Assembly (NCBI GenBank): GCA_026692905.1
Contig: JAPLNL010000101.1
Location: 19,788-83,787, forward strand
Origin: Planctomycetota bacterium
GTDB lineage: Bacteria > Planctomycetota > Planctomycetia > Pirellulales > Pirellulaceae
Length of the DNA stretch: 64,000 bases
Reading direction: 5' to 3'
Below the pieces are notes generated by a model that was not told where the DNA came from, made no database searches, and worked only from the letters and a program-made list of their open reading frames with translations. Below are positions 1-9,234 of the stretch, in pieces. The stretch's first letter is position 1; each line of letters begins with the position of its first letter. The position numbers were made by a program, and so were the translations under genes.

Positions 1-291
1 GGACAACCTGAGCAGCAAAGTCCCTTGGTTTGCTTTGATGGTGGTCAGTTGATTGAGACGAAAGGTTAAGTTCTTGGCGCCGATGGGATGATCCGTTGCC
101 CAGCGCGGCGTCCAACCCTGATCGCCTCGATAATAGGCCTCATTTCTTCCACCAACGCTGTCGTAGACAATGCGAACAAAGGTAAAGTAGTCCGAGCGAT
201 ACGTGGATAAGTCCAGATCCGATTCCTGTGCGTGAAGGTTGGTGAGCAAGTGCACGCTGACCAGGAAAAATAGATGGAGTTTCGCAAGCAT
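1..291 (-). CDS. DUF4159-like protein, N-terminal fragment (runs off the window)
   Basis: The reading frame is open on the minus strand from an ATG at 291 to the window edge, giving 97 residues. It begins with a short hydrophobic leader (MLAKLHLFFLVSVHLLTNL) ending near AQES, which looks like a signal peptide. It continues with FTFVRIVYDS, then WTPRWATDHPIGAKNLTFR and LNQLTTIKAN. The pattern of an F-R-Y strand, W-x-TD-P and an N-L-x-x-L-x-x-LT helix is what I recall for DUF4159 proteins, which in planctomycetes often sit near MoxR/VWA/GATase-like membrane genes. The function of that family is not established. The C-terminus lies outside the window, so length and downstream partners cannot be judged. 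Family assignment is by eye only. Confidence 0.6.
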   Translation of the reverse strand, partial: MLAKLHLFFLVSVHLLTNLHAQESDLDLSTYRSDYFTFVRIVYDSVGGRNEAYYRGDQGWTPRWATDHPIGAKNLTFRLNQLTTIKANQGTLLLRLS

Positions 292-309
292 GAGTTCAAC
301 GGAAATCTA

Positions 310-371
310 GGGAGGGTGAGGCTCCTACCGAACCGTGACGTCGCAAGCTCGGCAGCAGCCTCGCTCTCCCG
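310..371. repeat. REPIN-like palindrome, family A, copy 1
   Basis: The left arm GGGAGGGTGAGGCTCCTACC is followed about 20 bases later by the inverse arm GCAGCAGCCTCGCTCTCCC, with a few mismatches. The same arm pair recurs at 30635-30696, 63801-63863 and 63905-63966, with a single arm at 10311-10330. This copy lies upstream of the DUF4159 gene start and downstream of the stop of the signalling gene ending at 497, between two minus-strand genes. Confidence 0.75.
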
Positions 372-496
372 AATGTCTTAATTGGGCTAGGCAGTTCAAA
401 GATGTTTACAGGGGTGGCCTTGCCCTACCGTAGATTCCCAACGATTGGAAATTGCAATCAGGCAATCGTGAACTTAACGTTGAGACAAGCCACTTG

Positions 497-2746
497 CTAG
501 TAGCGGGACTCTTTTTCCTGATTGATTCGGCGAATTACGTTGGATTTTGATATTTCGTCCATCTCATATGCCAACATCAGGCCTTGGATGGTTGTCTTCA
601 ATCGTAGTCCTTGGCTCATGACCGGGGCGAATCGTCGATCGCGACTTCGCATTGGTTGAATTTCGAGATTTAGCAAGGTACAAATATGGATTTCGTGTTC
701 ACTTAGGCCTGTTCTCATTTCAACTTCGACTACCTCTACGACCACCTTGAACTTGCCAAGCCTCTCGTTTTTGGTCGAGGGAATAGGGGCTTTTTTGCAA
801 TCGATTTCGAAGGTGACACGATCGTTTTCGATGTGGCTCACTGTTGCTTGGAATTCATTGACAATTCCTTTTAGTTTCTCGAGTGCGACATTTCGAGGGA
901 CATTGGTTATCAGTTCAAATTTCTGGGTCAGTTCGGACTTGGGGCGTAGCCAGGACCACCAAGAAGCGTTCCCCGAGGCTTTGTTGTCCGAGTTGGGCGG
1001 CGAGAACTTGTCAAGTGAATCGAGACCAAGCCCGATGACACGGTTTCGGCCACTTCCCTTAGCAATGATCAATCCTTGATCGGCACGCTCCAAAACCGAC
1101 TCGCCCGTATCGCCCGGCAGAACGGCACTGACGCCGAAGCTGGCAGTGATACAAGCGTTGCGAAGAGCAGCGATCGGGGTTTGTTGCAATCGTTTCCTTA
1201 TGGATTCGGCCCACTCTTTGGCTTCTGAGAAATCGCATTCGCCGCAGAGAAGCACAAACTCCTCGCCACCGAATCGAGCGACGAAGTCGGTTTCGCGGCA
1301 CGAGTCCTTCAAGACTTGAGCAAAGACGATCAACGCTTCGTCACCAACCTGGTGTGAAAAGTTGTCGTTGATTCGCTTGAAGTTGTCGATGTCGCACATG
1401 ATAACACTGCCCGGCCGGTTCGTGCGTAGATGATACGCGACGAAGTCAGGAAGCTGGCGATTCAGTTCGCCACGATTCGGAACCTTGGTCAGTTGATCTT
1501 GGCAAGCTCGTTCGCGTAGATGAACGATTTTTTGCTCAAGAACGGCAGTTTCGCTTATGTCTTCTAAGATCAATGCGCCGCCGCAAAGGTGACCGCCATT
1601 ATTGAATACAGGTACAACATCAAGCTGAATGTGAATAACTGGAACCCCCTCCCGACGAATGGAGAGCCGTTCGCTGACTTTTTCGCTGGTCTGCATTAGT
1701 TTCGCAAAAGGGCATTGCGATGTTTCAAGCGGGAAGCCTTCCGTATTACAAAGGTGCGCAAACGCGGTATTCCAGGTTTGTTGGTGGACGGAGGCCGCTG
1801 AATTGCCAGTCATCCGTTCCGCGGTTGCATTCCAATCCAGAACGCGAAACTCGGAATCGATGAAGATGACGCCGTCCTGCACATGGTCCATCATGTGTCG
1901 ATAAAACGTGTCATTGAGTTTGTGAACGAGAGCGCTGCCAGCTCGTTCCGAAGGACGCGAGGTTGTTGGACAATCAACTCGATCCAACTCGAAAAACGGA
2001 CGTTGATCTTTCAGGTCAAGCGATTTGAGCCAGCGCTTGCTCACAATTTCCGTCACGTCGGATTTTGGATTGAGAACCACGTCGGCGAAGGATTGGACCA
2101 GTTTTGGATCAAATTGCAGTCCGCTTTGCCGAAAGATCTCCGCCAATGCCGCTTCGCTAGACAATGGATCCCGATAGACCTGTTGCATTGTCATCGAATC
2201 GAATGCGTCGATGATGTTGATGAGCCGGCTGGCGACAGGCGCGATTTCAGTCGATCCACAATGGTTCGAAGAACTAAAGCTGGTGCCAATCCCAGCGATA
2301 GCCATCAGCAGATCATTCGACGCACCGGCAGCCCGAAGAATCTCCAATCCGACCTGGGGATGCAAGTCCATCATGAATTGCTCATTTTCAGAAAGCTTGT
2401 CCGGTTTCTGAAGCACTCGATCGGGGATGCCGATTTTGCCGATCTCATGCAAAAGCCCCGCAATCTCGAAGAGCTGAAGATTCTCCTCGTCCAGTTGGCA
2501 GCTTACACCCCATGCCGATGTCCATAGGGCTACGCGAAGGGAATGGGATGCCGCAGGACCGTGTTTCGCACGAAGAGACACATAGAGACTCGCCACAACT
2601 CCGAGCCGAGCGTGTACCATGTCGTACTCCATCCGGCTCAACGACTCCAAGCCGAGCGAATTATTCGATCGGGGGTAAACGAACGACCATGGGTTCCGAT
2701 GCGAAGAATTGTCAGAATTGGGTTGGAAAGACTTGGTTGCGTTCAT
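497..2746 (-). CDS. Degenerate HD-GYP / PAS / GGDEF signalling protein
   Basis: This 749-residue protein appears to be a cyclic-di-GMP signalling enzyme. Residues about 45-235 resemble an HD-GYP domain: SHSLRVAL supplies an early His and LLHEIGKIGIPD stands where the HD dyad should be, but as His-Glu (H100-E101). The usual HHExxDGxGYP segment is missing after the HPQVGLEIL stretch. Residues about 285-405 form a PAS domain (DGVIFIDSEFRVLDWNATAERMTG type). A GGDEF domain follows at about 410-570 with CDIDNFKRIND and an intact GGEEF near residue 492. An RETD inhibitory-site motif lies five residues before GGEEF. The last 150 residues are a mixed alpha/beta tail, with a PilZ-like feel I cannot confirm. 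I infer an active diguanylate cyclase with product inhibition and a non-catalytic, sensory HD-GYP part. The start at 2746 is the first ATG and has no strong ribosome site. Confidence 0.8.
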   Translation of the reverse strand: MNATKSFQPNSDNSSHRNPWSFVYPRSNNSLGLESLSRMEYDMVHARLGVVASLYVSLRAKHGPAASHSLRVALWTSAWGVSCQLDEENLQLFEIAGLLHEIGKIGIPDRVLQKPDKLSENEQFMMDLHPQVGLEILRAAGASNDLLMAIAGIGTSFSSSNHCGSTEIAPVASRLINIIDAFDSMTMQQVYRDPLSSEAALAEIFRQSGLQFDPKLVQSFADVVLNPKSDVTEIVSKRWLKSLDLKDQRPFFELDRVDCPTTSRPSERAGSALVHKLNDTFYRHMMDHVQDGVIFIDSEFRVLDWNATAERMTGNSAASVHQQTWNTAFAHLCNTEGFPLETSQCPFAKLMQTSEKVSERLSIRREGVPVIHIQLDVVPVFNNGGHLCGGALILEDISETAVLEQKIVHLRERACQDQLTKVPNRGELNRQLPDFVAYHLRTNRPGSVIMCDIDNFKRINDNFSHQVGDEALIVFAQVLKDSCRETDFVARFGGEEFVLLCGECDFSEAKEWAESIRKRLQQTPIAALRNACITASFGVSAVLPGDTGESVLERADQGLIIAKGSGRNRVIGLGLDSLDKFSPPNSDNKASGNASWWSWLRPKSELTQKFELITNVPRNVALEKLKGIVNEFQATVSHIENDRVTFEIDCKKAPIPSTKNERLGKFKVVVEVVEVEMRTGLSEHEIHICTLLNLEIQPMRSRDRRFAPVMSQGLRLKTTIQGLMLAYEMDEISKSNVIRRINQEKESRY

Positions 2747-3023
2747 CGCTCAGGCTAATGAAGGGCTGACTATCGTTGTATGCGAGTTCCAAAAACGGCA
2801 TTGAGTAACGTTATGTCAGAAAGACAGCTAGAGCAAATACCACTCGAGGATTCAGAAAGAGGTGCCTGCTAAACTGTAGAAACGTTCCATTTGTAGCGAT
2901 TATTCCAAATCGCCGATCACAGCGAACCAGACCGCCACTTTACCGCTAGCGATCAGAGCGACTATGATGGATGAGTGTTTGCACAGGGGGAAGAAGTTTC
3001 GTTGTCGTGAGGCTAGGAATCGT

Positions 3024-4106
3024 ATGAAATTATTGTGGTGGGTAGAAAGTACCAGTTTTTGCATAGCGTTTTTGTTGGCGAATTTCCTAGAACCATCCGC
3101 CGTCTTCGCACAGTTGCCCACGGGATGGAAAGCTCACGATTGGGATCGAGAACGCCCGCAAGTGATCACGCCAGGCGCCTCGAACTTACCTCTCCCGGCC
3201 CCATCCGATGCCGTCGTTCTTTTCAACGGAAAGAACTTGGACGAATGGCGATCGGCTGACGGAAGCCCTGCCAAGTGGATTGTTAAAGACGAAGTGATGG
3301 AATCGGTACCAGGAAGCGGGTACATTTTTTCAGCCAAGTCGTTTGGCGACTGCCAACTGCACGTCGAGTGGGCTTCTCCGGAGAAAGTACAAGGGAAAAG
3401 TCAAGGACGCGGTAACAGCGGCGTTTTTTTGCAAGGATTGTTCGAGGTTCAAGTTTTAGATTCCTTCGACAACAAAACGTACGCCGATGGTCAAGCGGCC
3501 TCGGTTTATGGCCAGTATCCTCCGTTGGTCAATGCCAGTCGAAAGCCAGGCGAATGGCAATCCTATGACATCATTTTTCGCCGTCCAAGTTTTCAGGATG
3601 GGAAATTGGCACAACCCGCTCGCATTACCGTTTTGCATAATGGCGTTCTCGTCCAGGACAACGTCCGACCGCTTGGCCCAACATCCTGGCTTCAGCACAA
3701 ACCGTACGAAGCGGCCTCGGAGAAACTACCGCTCTCCTTCCAAGATCACGGAAACCCCGTGCGTTATCGAAACGTCTGGCTCCGCGAACTCTCACCAGAG
3801 ATTATTGTTCAACCTGAAAAACCATATGACCCCGTCATTGTCGCGCTTACGCCAGAACAACAGACCAGAATTGCCGGTAAATACGTCCGAGGTGACGGTG
3901 GCTTATGGGAAATCACTCTTCGCGACGGGAAACTCTACTTTTCCGTTTCTGGTACGCCACTTGAGCTGATCGCGCACAGCCCCGAGGAGTTTGGGTTAAA
4001 ATACACAGCGGGCAAGGTCACGATCGCGTACGATACAGCAGGTACTCCAACCGATTTGCAGTTTTTCATGGGTGGCGACGTCTCAAAAGCGACCCGCTCG
4101 AAATAA
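3024..4106 (+). CDS. DUF1080 (3-keto-disaccharide hydrolase-like) secreted protein
   Basis: From the ATG at 3024 the protein is 360 residues with a signal peptide (MKLLWWVESTSFCIAFLLAN, cleavage probably after AVFAQ). An in-frame ATG at 2964 would add 20 charged residues ahead of the signal and is less likely. The core has VVLFNGKNLDEWRSADGSPAKW, split here as the family hallmark LFNGKxLxxW, then RGNSGVFLQG and FEVQVLDSFDN. These are typical of DUF1080, a concanavalin-like beta-sandwich family very abundant in planctomycetes. Some members hydrolyse 3-keto-glycosides. The C-terminal 90 residues (after about 270) are an extra beta-rich segment with an ALTPEQQTRIAGKY start. The gene stands alone, with about 60 bases to floA. 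Confidence 0.85.
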   Translation: MKLLWWVESTSFCIAFLLANFLEPSAVFAQLPTGWKAHDWDRERPQVITPGASNLPLPAPSDAVVLFNGKNLDEWRSADGSPAKWIVKDEVMESVPGSGYIFSAKSFGDCQLHVEWASPEKVQGKSQGRGNSGVFLQGLFEVQVLDSFDNKTYADGQAASVYGQYPPLVNASRKPGEWQSYDIIFRRPSFQDGKLAQPARITVLHNGVLVQDNVRPLGPTSWLQHKPYEAASEKLPLSFQDHGNPVRYRNVWLRELSPEIIVQPEKPYDPVIVALTPEQQTRIAGKYVRGDGGLWEITLRDGKLYFSVSGTPLELIAHSPEEFGLKYTAGKVTIAYDTAGTPTDLQFFMGGDVSKATRSK

Positions 4107-4168
4107 CTTTTTTGACTTGATGCCCTAGGCTCCCCTTTCACTCCCTAGCTAGAAAAAACGCTTCCATT

Positions 4169-5209
4169 ATGGATCCCGTCCTCATAACGATTTCACTCGT
4201 TTTCGGATTGTTCGTTTTTGTTTTCGCATTGGTCATTCTCGCGATTTTTTCGCGCTACTTTTGGCTATGGATTCAGTCGGTCATGACAGGAGCTAAGGTC
4301 TCTGTTGTCGACCTGCTCGGAATGATGTTCCGCCGGGTCGATGCCAAGACCATCGTCCGGGGAAAGATTATGGCGGTTCAGGCTGGCATTCGCGACGAAG
4401 ATCTCACGACCAAAGCGCTCGAAGCTCATTATCTTGCTCGCGGAAATGTGCCTCAAGTCATTCGCGCTCTCGTTGCGGCTCGAAAGAGCAAGCAGATTAC
4501 GTTGTCGTTTCGTGAGGCCGCAGCGATCGATTTGGCGGGACGAAACGTACTCGACGCCGTCCAAACCAGCGTTTATCCCAAGGTGATCGATTGCCCTCCC
4601 AAGGGTAGCGCAGTCGCCTTCTTGGATGCGATTGCCAAGGACGGCATTCAGCTCAAAGTGAAAGCGAGAGTCACGGTGCGTGCCAATCTTCAACGCCTTA
4701 TTGGTGGTGCAACAGAAGAGACCATTATCGCGAGAGTTGGACAAGGCATCGTCAGTGCCATTGGATCATCCGAGAGCCACAAAATCGTTCTAGAAAATCC
4801 CGACGTCATTTCGAAAGCAGTTCTAGCAAGCCGGCTCGACGATCAGACAGCTTTTGAAATCGTTTCCATCGATATCGCTGACATCGACGTTGGCGAAAAC
4901 ATCGGTGCACGACTTCAAGCAGACCGCGCCGAGGCTGACACGCGCGTCGCTCGGGCAAAAGCAGAGAGCCGACGCGCCGAAGCCGTCGCAACCGAACAGG
5001 AAATGATTGCGAAAATAGAAGAAAGCCGAGCGGAAGTGGTTTCGGCAGAAGCTGAAGTCCCCAAAGCAATCGCTGACTCGCTTTTAAGTGGCCGCCTTAG
5101 CATCATGGACTACTACAAACTGCGAAACATTACGGCTGACACTGAGATGCGACAAAGTATCGCTGGAACCAGTACGACCGGGCCGTCGAATCCTGCCCGG
5201 TCCAATTGA
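4169..5209 (+). CDS. floA: Flotillin-like protein FloA
   Basis: The 346-residue protein starts with one strongly hydrophobic helix (about residues 5-32) followed by the SPFH/band-7 region and a long Ala-Glu-Arg coiled segment (about 240-300: [22 protein letters not shown]). Motifs such as [33 protein letters not shown] and [17 protein letters not shown] fit the bacterial FloA/YqfA family, and the usual length of about 330 residues also fits. These proteins form membrane microdomain scaffolds and are anchored from the cytoplasmic face. The gene is followed by a Gln-rich hypothetical gene, hisI and mutM on the same strand, with a 48-base gap to the next gene. Confidence 0.93.
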   Translation: MDPVLITISLVFGLFVFVFALVILAIFSRYFWLWIQSVMTGAKVSVVDLLGMMFRRVDAKTIVRGKIMAVQAGIRDEDLTTKALEAHYLARGNVPQVIRALVAARKSKQITLSFREAAAIDLAGRNVLDAVQTSVYPKVIDCPPKGSAVAFLDAIAKDGIQLKVKARVTVRANLQRLIGGATEETIIARVGQGIVSAIGSSESHKIVLENPDVISKAVLASRLDDQTAFEIVSIDIADIDVGENIGARLQADRAEADTRVARAKAESRRAEAVATEQEMIAKIEESRAEVVSAEAEVPKAIADSLLSGRLSIMDYYKLRNITADTEMRQSIAGTSTTGPSNPARSN

Positions 5210-5257
5210 GGTTCTCGAACTCGCAATGTTTATTCGTCTTGTGGCAGGGATTTGATT

Positions 5258-5758
5258 ATGGCAGATGACCTCGACGATTTTCTCAAGCAAGCAGCGCAGC
5301 GTCGTCAGCAAAGGCAACAGCAGCGCTCGAATCGCCCGCCCGTCGTCCAGCCAGATCCCGTGCGCCAAACGCCAACGCCTCGCCTGCAACAACAGGATCC
5401 TATCCCTGTTGCTCCTGTCGTCGAATACTCGAAACCGTACGAACCCACGGTCGGCAATCTTTCAACAAGTCTGCCCTCTGCCACTCGAAAAAACGATTTG
5501 GAACAAACCGATGAGAGGTTGCAGGCACACGTTCAGCAAGTCTTTCAGCATGAACTGAGTAGTCTTCGACAAACAGAAAACAAGCCAAAGAAGAAACAAA
5601 AGAAGGAACAGCAACTCACGGAAACTCCGGCTACCGTCGTGGAAGCGCAACCGACGGCCAAAGTTTCGTCTGCTTCTCTGGCCGCCCAACTTCGCGACCC
5701 CCAGTCCTTGCGTATGGCGATTATTGCTCACGAGATCATGAAGCGACCTTGGCAATGA
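5258..5758 (+). CDS. Gln-rich hypothetical protein
   Basis: I do not recognise a characterised family. From the ATG at 5258, with GGCAGGGA eight bases upstream, the protein has 166 residues. A TTG two codons earlier is open but unneeded. It begins [16 protein letters not shown], then becomes Gln/Arg/Pro-rich and probably disordered (about 15-60). A middle section carries Leu-Gln rich helices (about 85-105), followed by a Lys-rich KKKQKKEQQ patch and a short C-terminal helix ([27 protein letters not shown], split as two parts: the first ends at DPQSLR). The end is the best-conserved-looking part and may be a docking motif. Its stop overlaps the hisI start (ATGA), so the two are probably translated together. 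Confidence 0.75.
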   Translation: MADDLDDFLKQAAQRRQQRQQQRSNRPPVVQPDPVRQTPTPRLQQQDPIPVAPVVEYSKPYEPTVGNLSTSLPSATRKNDLEQTDERLQAHVQQVFQHELSSLRQTENKPKKKQKKEQQLTETPATVVEAQPTAKVSSASLAAQLRDPQSLRMAIIAHEIMKRPWQ

Positions 5759-6141
5759 ACGTTCCGAATTTTGCGAAAGGGATCGATGGGCTGCTTCCAG
5801 CTATTGCCCAAGATGCCATATCCAAACAAGTCCTCATGTTCGCTTGGATGAATACAGCAGCCTACCAAGAGTCCCTAAAAACGGGCTTTGCAACGTACTT
5901 TAGCCGATCGCGAAATCGGTTGTGGCGCAAGGGTGAGGAAAGCGGTCACCGTCAAAGGATCGTCGAGATTCGCGTAGACTGCGATGCCGATTGCATCTTG
6001 ATGCTGGTCGAACAAAGCGGAGCGGCTTGTCACGAAGGCTACGCGAGTTGCTTCTTTCGAAAGCATTCGAACGAAGAGTTTGTTGTCGATCAAGTACGTA
6101 TCGTGGATCCAGGTTCGGTTTATCAAAAAGCAGAGGGATAG
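5755..6141 (+). CDS. hisI: Phosphoribosyl-AMP cyclohydrolase
   Basis: HisI opens the purine ring of phosphoribosyl-AMP in histidine synthesis and acts in the cytoplasm. The 128-residue protein has [17 protein letters not shown] near the start, [18 protein letters not shown] in the middle, and the metal-binding block [15 protein letters not shown] followed by [12 protein letters not shown]. These are the standard conserved elements, including the Asp triplet and the Cys residues. The ATG overlaps the previous stop as ATGA. HisE (the pyrophosphohydrolase) is not fused, because the protein ends shortly after the cyclohydrolase domain. mutM follows after three bases, so this is a four-gene run beginning with floA. 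Confidence 0.95.
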   Translation: MNVPNFAKGIDGLLPAIAQDAISKQVLMFAWMNTAAYQESLKTGFATYFSRSRNRLWRKGEESGHRQRIVEIRVDCDADCILMLVEQSGAACHEGYASCFFRKHSNEEFVVDQVRIVDPGSVYQKAEG

Positions 6142-6144
6142 TTT

Positions 6145-6978
6145 ATGCCAGAACTACCCGAAGTGGAAACCATGCGTCGCGGTTTGTTCCCGACCATCGG
6201 TGGCATCATTACCGCGGTCAACGAACCTGACATTCCGTATCGCCCGATCAAGATCGACCCATCGATCAAGGAGTTTCGAGAGCGTGTTCTTGGCGAGGAA
6301 ATTATAGCCGTGAACCGCATCGCAAAACGGGTCTTAGTGAAAATGAGGTCCGGAGACTCGATCGTCATGCAACCCAAGATGGCCGGGATTGCGATGGTTT
6401 CTGTGCCACCGAGCGAACAGCACACTCGCATGGTATTTGACTTGAGCGGTGCCGCAGTTCCGAGATTTCTTTATTGGGATCGTCGTGGGCTTGGGACGGT
6501 TTCGCTGTGGACGGAGGCTCAGATTGAGGAGCAACTCGGACCTAATAAGCTAGGCCCTGATGCTTCCATCGTAGATCAAAAGACATTTGCGGAGCGGTTT
6601 AGGGCGACCGATCGGGAAGTCAAAGTGGCGATGCTCGACCAACGTGTGGTGTGTGGCATCGGCAACTTGTATGCTGCAGAAATATTGCATGCAGCAAGAG
6701 TCCATCCAAGCATTCGTTGCAGCGATCTCAGTCGATCGAGATGGAACAGGATTCATCGCGAAACGATACGGATTTTGAAGGAAGCCATCGAAAAGGAAGG
6801 CTCCACTTTAAGTGATGGCACCTACCGCAATGCGATCAATGGCGAAGGGAGTTACCAAAACCAATACTTGGTGTACGACCGCGAGGACGAAAAATGTTTG
6901 ACCTGCAAAAAGGAAAGGATTCAAAGAATGATCCAAGCTCAGCGAAGTACGTTTTTTTGCCCAAAGTGTCAGGGGTAG
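6145..6978 (+). CDS. mutM: Formamidopyrimidine-DNA glycosylase (Fpg/MutM)
   Basis: This base-excision repair enzyme removes 8-oxoguanine and formamidopyrimidines and cuts the abasic site. The 277-residue protein begins MPELPEVETMRRGL, in which Pro2 and Glu3 form the active site after the initiator Met is removed. It carries RVLVKMRSGDSIVMQPKM with the conserved Lys and CGIGNLYAAEILHAARVHP in the H2TH region. It ends with a C4 zinc finger (CLTCKKERIQRM, then FFCPKC). Length and motif order are those of the family. An AGAGGGATAG stretch in the end of hisI serves as ribosome site, so the two genes are closely coupled. Confidence 0.96.
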   Translation: MPELPEVETMRRGLFPTIGGIITAVNEPDIPYRPIKIDPSIKEFRERVLGEEIIAVNRIAKRVLVKMRSGDSIVMQPKMAGIAMVSVPPSEQHTRMVFDLSGAAVPRFLYWDRRGLGTVSLWTEAQIEEQLGPNKLGPDASIVDQKTFAERFRATDREVKVAMLDQRVVCGIGNLYAAEILHAARVHPSIRCSDLSRSRWNRIHRETIRILKEAIEKEGSTLSDGTYRNAINGEGSYQNQYLVYDREDEKCLTCKKERIQRMIQAQRSTFFCPKCQG

Positions 6979-7031
6979 GTGTGGAGTTCTTTGTTCTTTG
7001 TTCGTAGCCTTTAGCCTTTAGCCTCCCCAAC

Positions 7032-7616
7032 ATGCTCAAATCCTGTCACTGCTGCGGGCTTATTCACCAGGTCCCGCCATTGGGCCATAACGAGCGAGCG
7101 CAATGCACACGATGCGATAGTGTTATCGATCAGCCGAAAAATCGGAAACGTTCGCAAGCCCGAGCGGCAGCGGCAGCGGTCGCAGCGATGGTGTTGTTTC
7201 CCGCCGCTGTGATGTTGCCGATTCTCGAGGTCGAACAACTTGGTCACCACCATAAAAGCAGTATCTTAGGAGGCATCATGGAACTGTACAAAACCGGTAG
7301 CATCCTGGTCGCCACAGTCATTTTGTTGTTTTCCGTAGTTTTTCCCCTCTTCAAGATTTTGGCGTTGGTCGAACTGAGTTGGCTCTGTTTAATGCGGCAG
7401 CGACATCGCACTTGGACGTATCGCTTCATGGAGCAAATCGGGAAATGGAGCATGATGGATGTCATGCTTTTGGCTTTGCTTGTTATGTTGATCAAGTTGA
7501 GTGGCATTGTTCAGTTCCATTTTGGCCCAGCTTTGATCGCGTTCGTTCTGTGCGTGTCTATGAGTATGATTTCTGCCATTTGTTTCGATCCTCATGCGAT
7601 TTGGGAAACGCCATGA
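7032..7616 (+). CDS. pqiA: PqiA-like integral membrane protein
   Basis: The 194-residue protein begins with a small zinc-ribbon-like segment (CHCCG at 5-9, CTRC at about 27-30). Four hydrophobic helices follow (about 45-65, 85-110, 130-150 and 155-175), with GIMELYKTGSILVATVILL and VVFPLFKILALV. This matches one PqiA domain; the E. coli protein is a tandem duplication of about 417 residues, so this is a half-length form. PqiA-type proteins work with MCE-domain proteins in lipid trafficking between the membranes. Its TGA overlaps the ATG of the MCE gene at 7613, which supports a joint function. The symbol is by analogy. Confidence 0.85.
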   Translation: MLKSCHCCGLIHQVPPLGHNERAQCTRCDSVIDQPKNRKRSQARAAAAAVAAMVLFPAAVMLPILEVEQLGHHHKSSILGGIMELYKTGSILVATVILLFSVVFPLFKILALVELSWLCLMRQRHRTWTYRFMEQIGKWSMMDVMLLALLVMLIKLSGIVQFHFGPALIAFVLCVSMSMISAICFDPHAIWETP

Positions 7617-9121
7617 ACGCCTCAACGCCAGGTGTCAATTCATCAAACGAAGGTTCCTTGTCCCCTATGGAATCGAAAGAGGTCTTTCCGATTGCGTCTG
7701 TCAAGAATTTGTCGGAGGTGTCGGCCCATTTCCGAACGAGGCTGTGGTGGTTAACCTTGTTTAGTGCGCTCGTTAGCTTGGGATTGTTTTGGTATTCCAG
7801 GCAAGGAAGTGGCGAGTTGATCGCGATCGATTTCAATGACAGCTATGGGCTCAAGCCTGAGGATCGACTCAAGTTTCACGGCGTTGAGATCGGGACGGTA
7901 GAAAAGATCGAGCTCAATCCTGAAAGCGATGGAGTTGTTGTCCATGTTCGCATGACGCCGCAGACTCGCTCGCTGGCCTCGGAGGGGGCTCGTTTTTGGA
8001 TCGTGCGCCCTTTGGTTTCGTTCGATTCGATCCAAGGTCTCGATACGATTTTGGGCGCGAAGTATCTGGCGATCGATCCATCGCCGACTGGTGGAAAGCC
8101 GGCGTTACGGTTTCAAGGACTCGATACTGCGCCGATCGTACCACCAAGTGAGGGATCGCTTGAGATTACGCTCGACGCCGACTCGCGGGGAGGCCTTGAA
8201 AGCAATGCTCCCATTTTGTACCGAGGCTTTCGTATTGGCAGGGTAGTTCAAGTGGGTTTTGCAAGCGATGCAAGGTCGGTGCAAGCGCGTTGCGCGATCG
8301 ATCCGGAGTATCGCGATTTAGTACGAAGGAATAGCAAGTTTTGGAACCGAAGCGGGTGGCGATTGGACGTTGGTTTGTCTGGAATTCAATTGGACGCAGA
8401 TACCTTGGCTCAGATGTTGACCGGTGGGATCGAGGTTGCAACACCGACTGAGCCGGAAAAAAATGTAGGGACGGGACATCGGTTTAAGCTTTACGATAAA
8501 CCTGACAAGGAATGGACTCTATGGAGACCATCGCTTGCTCATGGCGAAGCGATGAATCGCATCGCATCCAAAATGCCTCAGCCGATTCGGCTGGCAATGC
8601 GTTGGCAGGAGAGATCATTCGGATTTCGAAAGAATCAGCAAAGGGCGGGCTGGTGCCTCCCCTTGGATGACGGTCGTGTACTTTGCTTGTTTGAGCAAAT
8701 TAGTGCACCGAGCTCGGCGATTCCGGACTCCATACAGTTTGAGCTCGCAGGCTTGACTCTCAGCGCGGATCAGTTGAGACAACCCTCGGGACCATTGCCT
8801 CCGGAATCGATTGCTAGCGCGACGACACGATTTTCGATTGGAGAATCATGGCCTGTCGATACGATACGATGGCCCGTCAATATGGTAAGCTCGAAATTAC
8901 CAGACCAAATCTGCGATGTATTTCTTGCTCATCCGGATACGGCAAGTGTACTTGCGATCGATGCGGCGCGATTAAGCGTTCGCGATTCGGTTTGGATGGT
9001 CGAAGACATGGTTACCATTGGCAGAGATTACCATGGGCTTCCAGTCGTCTCAGCTGCCACATCTCATGTTATAGGATTCCTTTCAATCCAGAAGAATACA
9101 CGGATGATCTTGGCTCCTTGA
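7613..9121 (+). CDS. pqiB: PqiB/MlaD-type MCE-domain protein
   Basis: From the ATG overlapping the pqiA stop the protein is 502 residues. It has a soluble N-terminus of about 40 residues and one membrane helix (LWWLTLFSALVSLGLFWYS, about 45-63). At least two MCE domains follow. The first contains GLKPEDRLKFHGVEIGTVEKI, split as DRLKFHGVEIGTV, and the second starts near SLEITLDADSRGGLESNAP with LYRGFRIGRVVQV. The repeated pattern of glycine-loop, G-x-x-x-G-x-V and a hydrophobic strand is the MCE hallmark. Such proteins form periplasmic rings or needles that carry phospholipids. A further 200 residues lie downstream without a clear third MCE copy, whereas E. coli PqiB has three. I infer a PqiAB-type lipid transport system. 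Confidence 0.85.
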   Translation: MNASTPGVNSSNEGSLSPMESKEVFPIASVKNLSEVSAHFRTRLWWLTLFSALVSLGLFWYSRQGSGELIAIDFNDSYGLKPEDRLKFHGVEIGTVEKIELNPESDGVVVHVRMTPQTRSLASEGARFWIVRPLVSFDSIQGLDTILGAKYLAIDPSPTGGKPALRFQGLDTAPIVPPSEGSLEITLDADSRGGLESNAPILYRGFRIGRVVQVGFASDARSVQARCAIDPEYRDLVRRNSKFWNRSGWRLDVGLSGIQLDADTLAQMLTGGIEVATPTEPEKNVGTGHRFKLYDKPDKEWTLWRPSLAHGEAMNRIASKMPQPIRLAMRWQERSFGFRKNQQRAGWCLPLDDGRVLCLFEQISAPSSAIPDSIQFELAGLTLSADQLRQPSGPLPPESIASATTRFSIGESWPVDTIRWPVNMVSSKLPDQICDVFLAHPDTASVLAIDAARLSVRDSVWMVEDMVTIGRDYHGLPVVSAATSHVIGFLSIQKNTRMILAP

Positions 9122-9137
9122 TTTTGGTAACCCGTGG

Positions 9138-9151
9138 CAGTACGCCTACGG
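9138..9151. repeat. Possible decayed single arm of repeat family B
   Basis: CAGTACGCCTACGG is identical to part of the family B arm at 41878-41891. No inverse partner is visible nearby and the flanks diverge. It lies just after the stop of the MCE gene. A 14-base match could be chance, so this is only suggestive. Confidence 0.35.
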
Positions 9152-9234
9152 AGACGGTTGAACGTCGGGTGCTTAAAACTCAGCTTGTTTCTTTTCTGGT
9201 ACCATCCTTTGGTTTTTTACTCCAACGAAAAACG

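Noticed and set aside
66..299. 77-codon minus-strand frame at the left edge
   Set aside because: The neighbouring frame with a signal peptide and DUF4159-like motifs (1-291) explains the region better.
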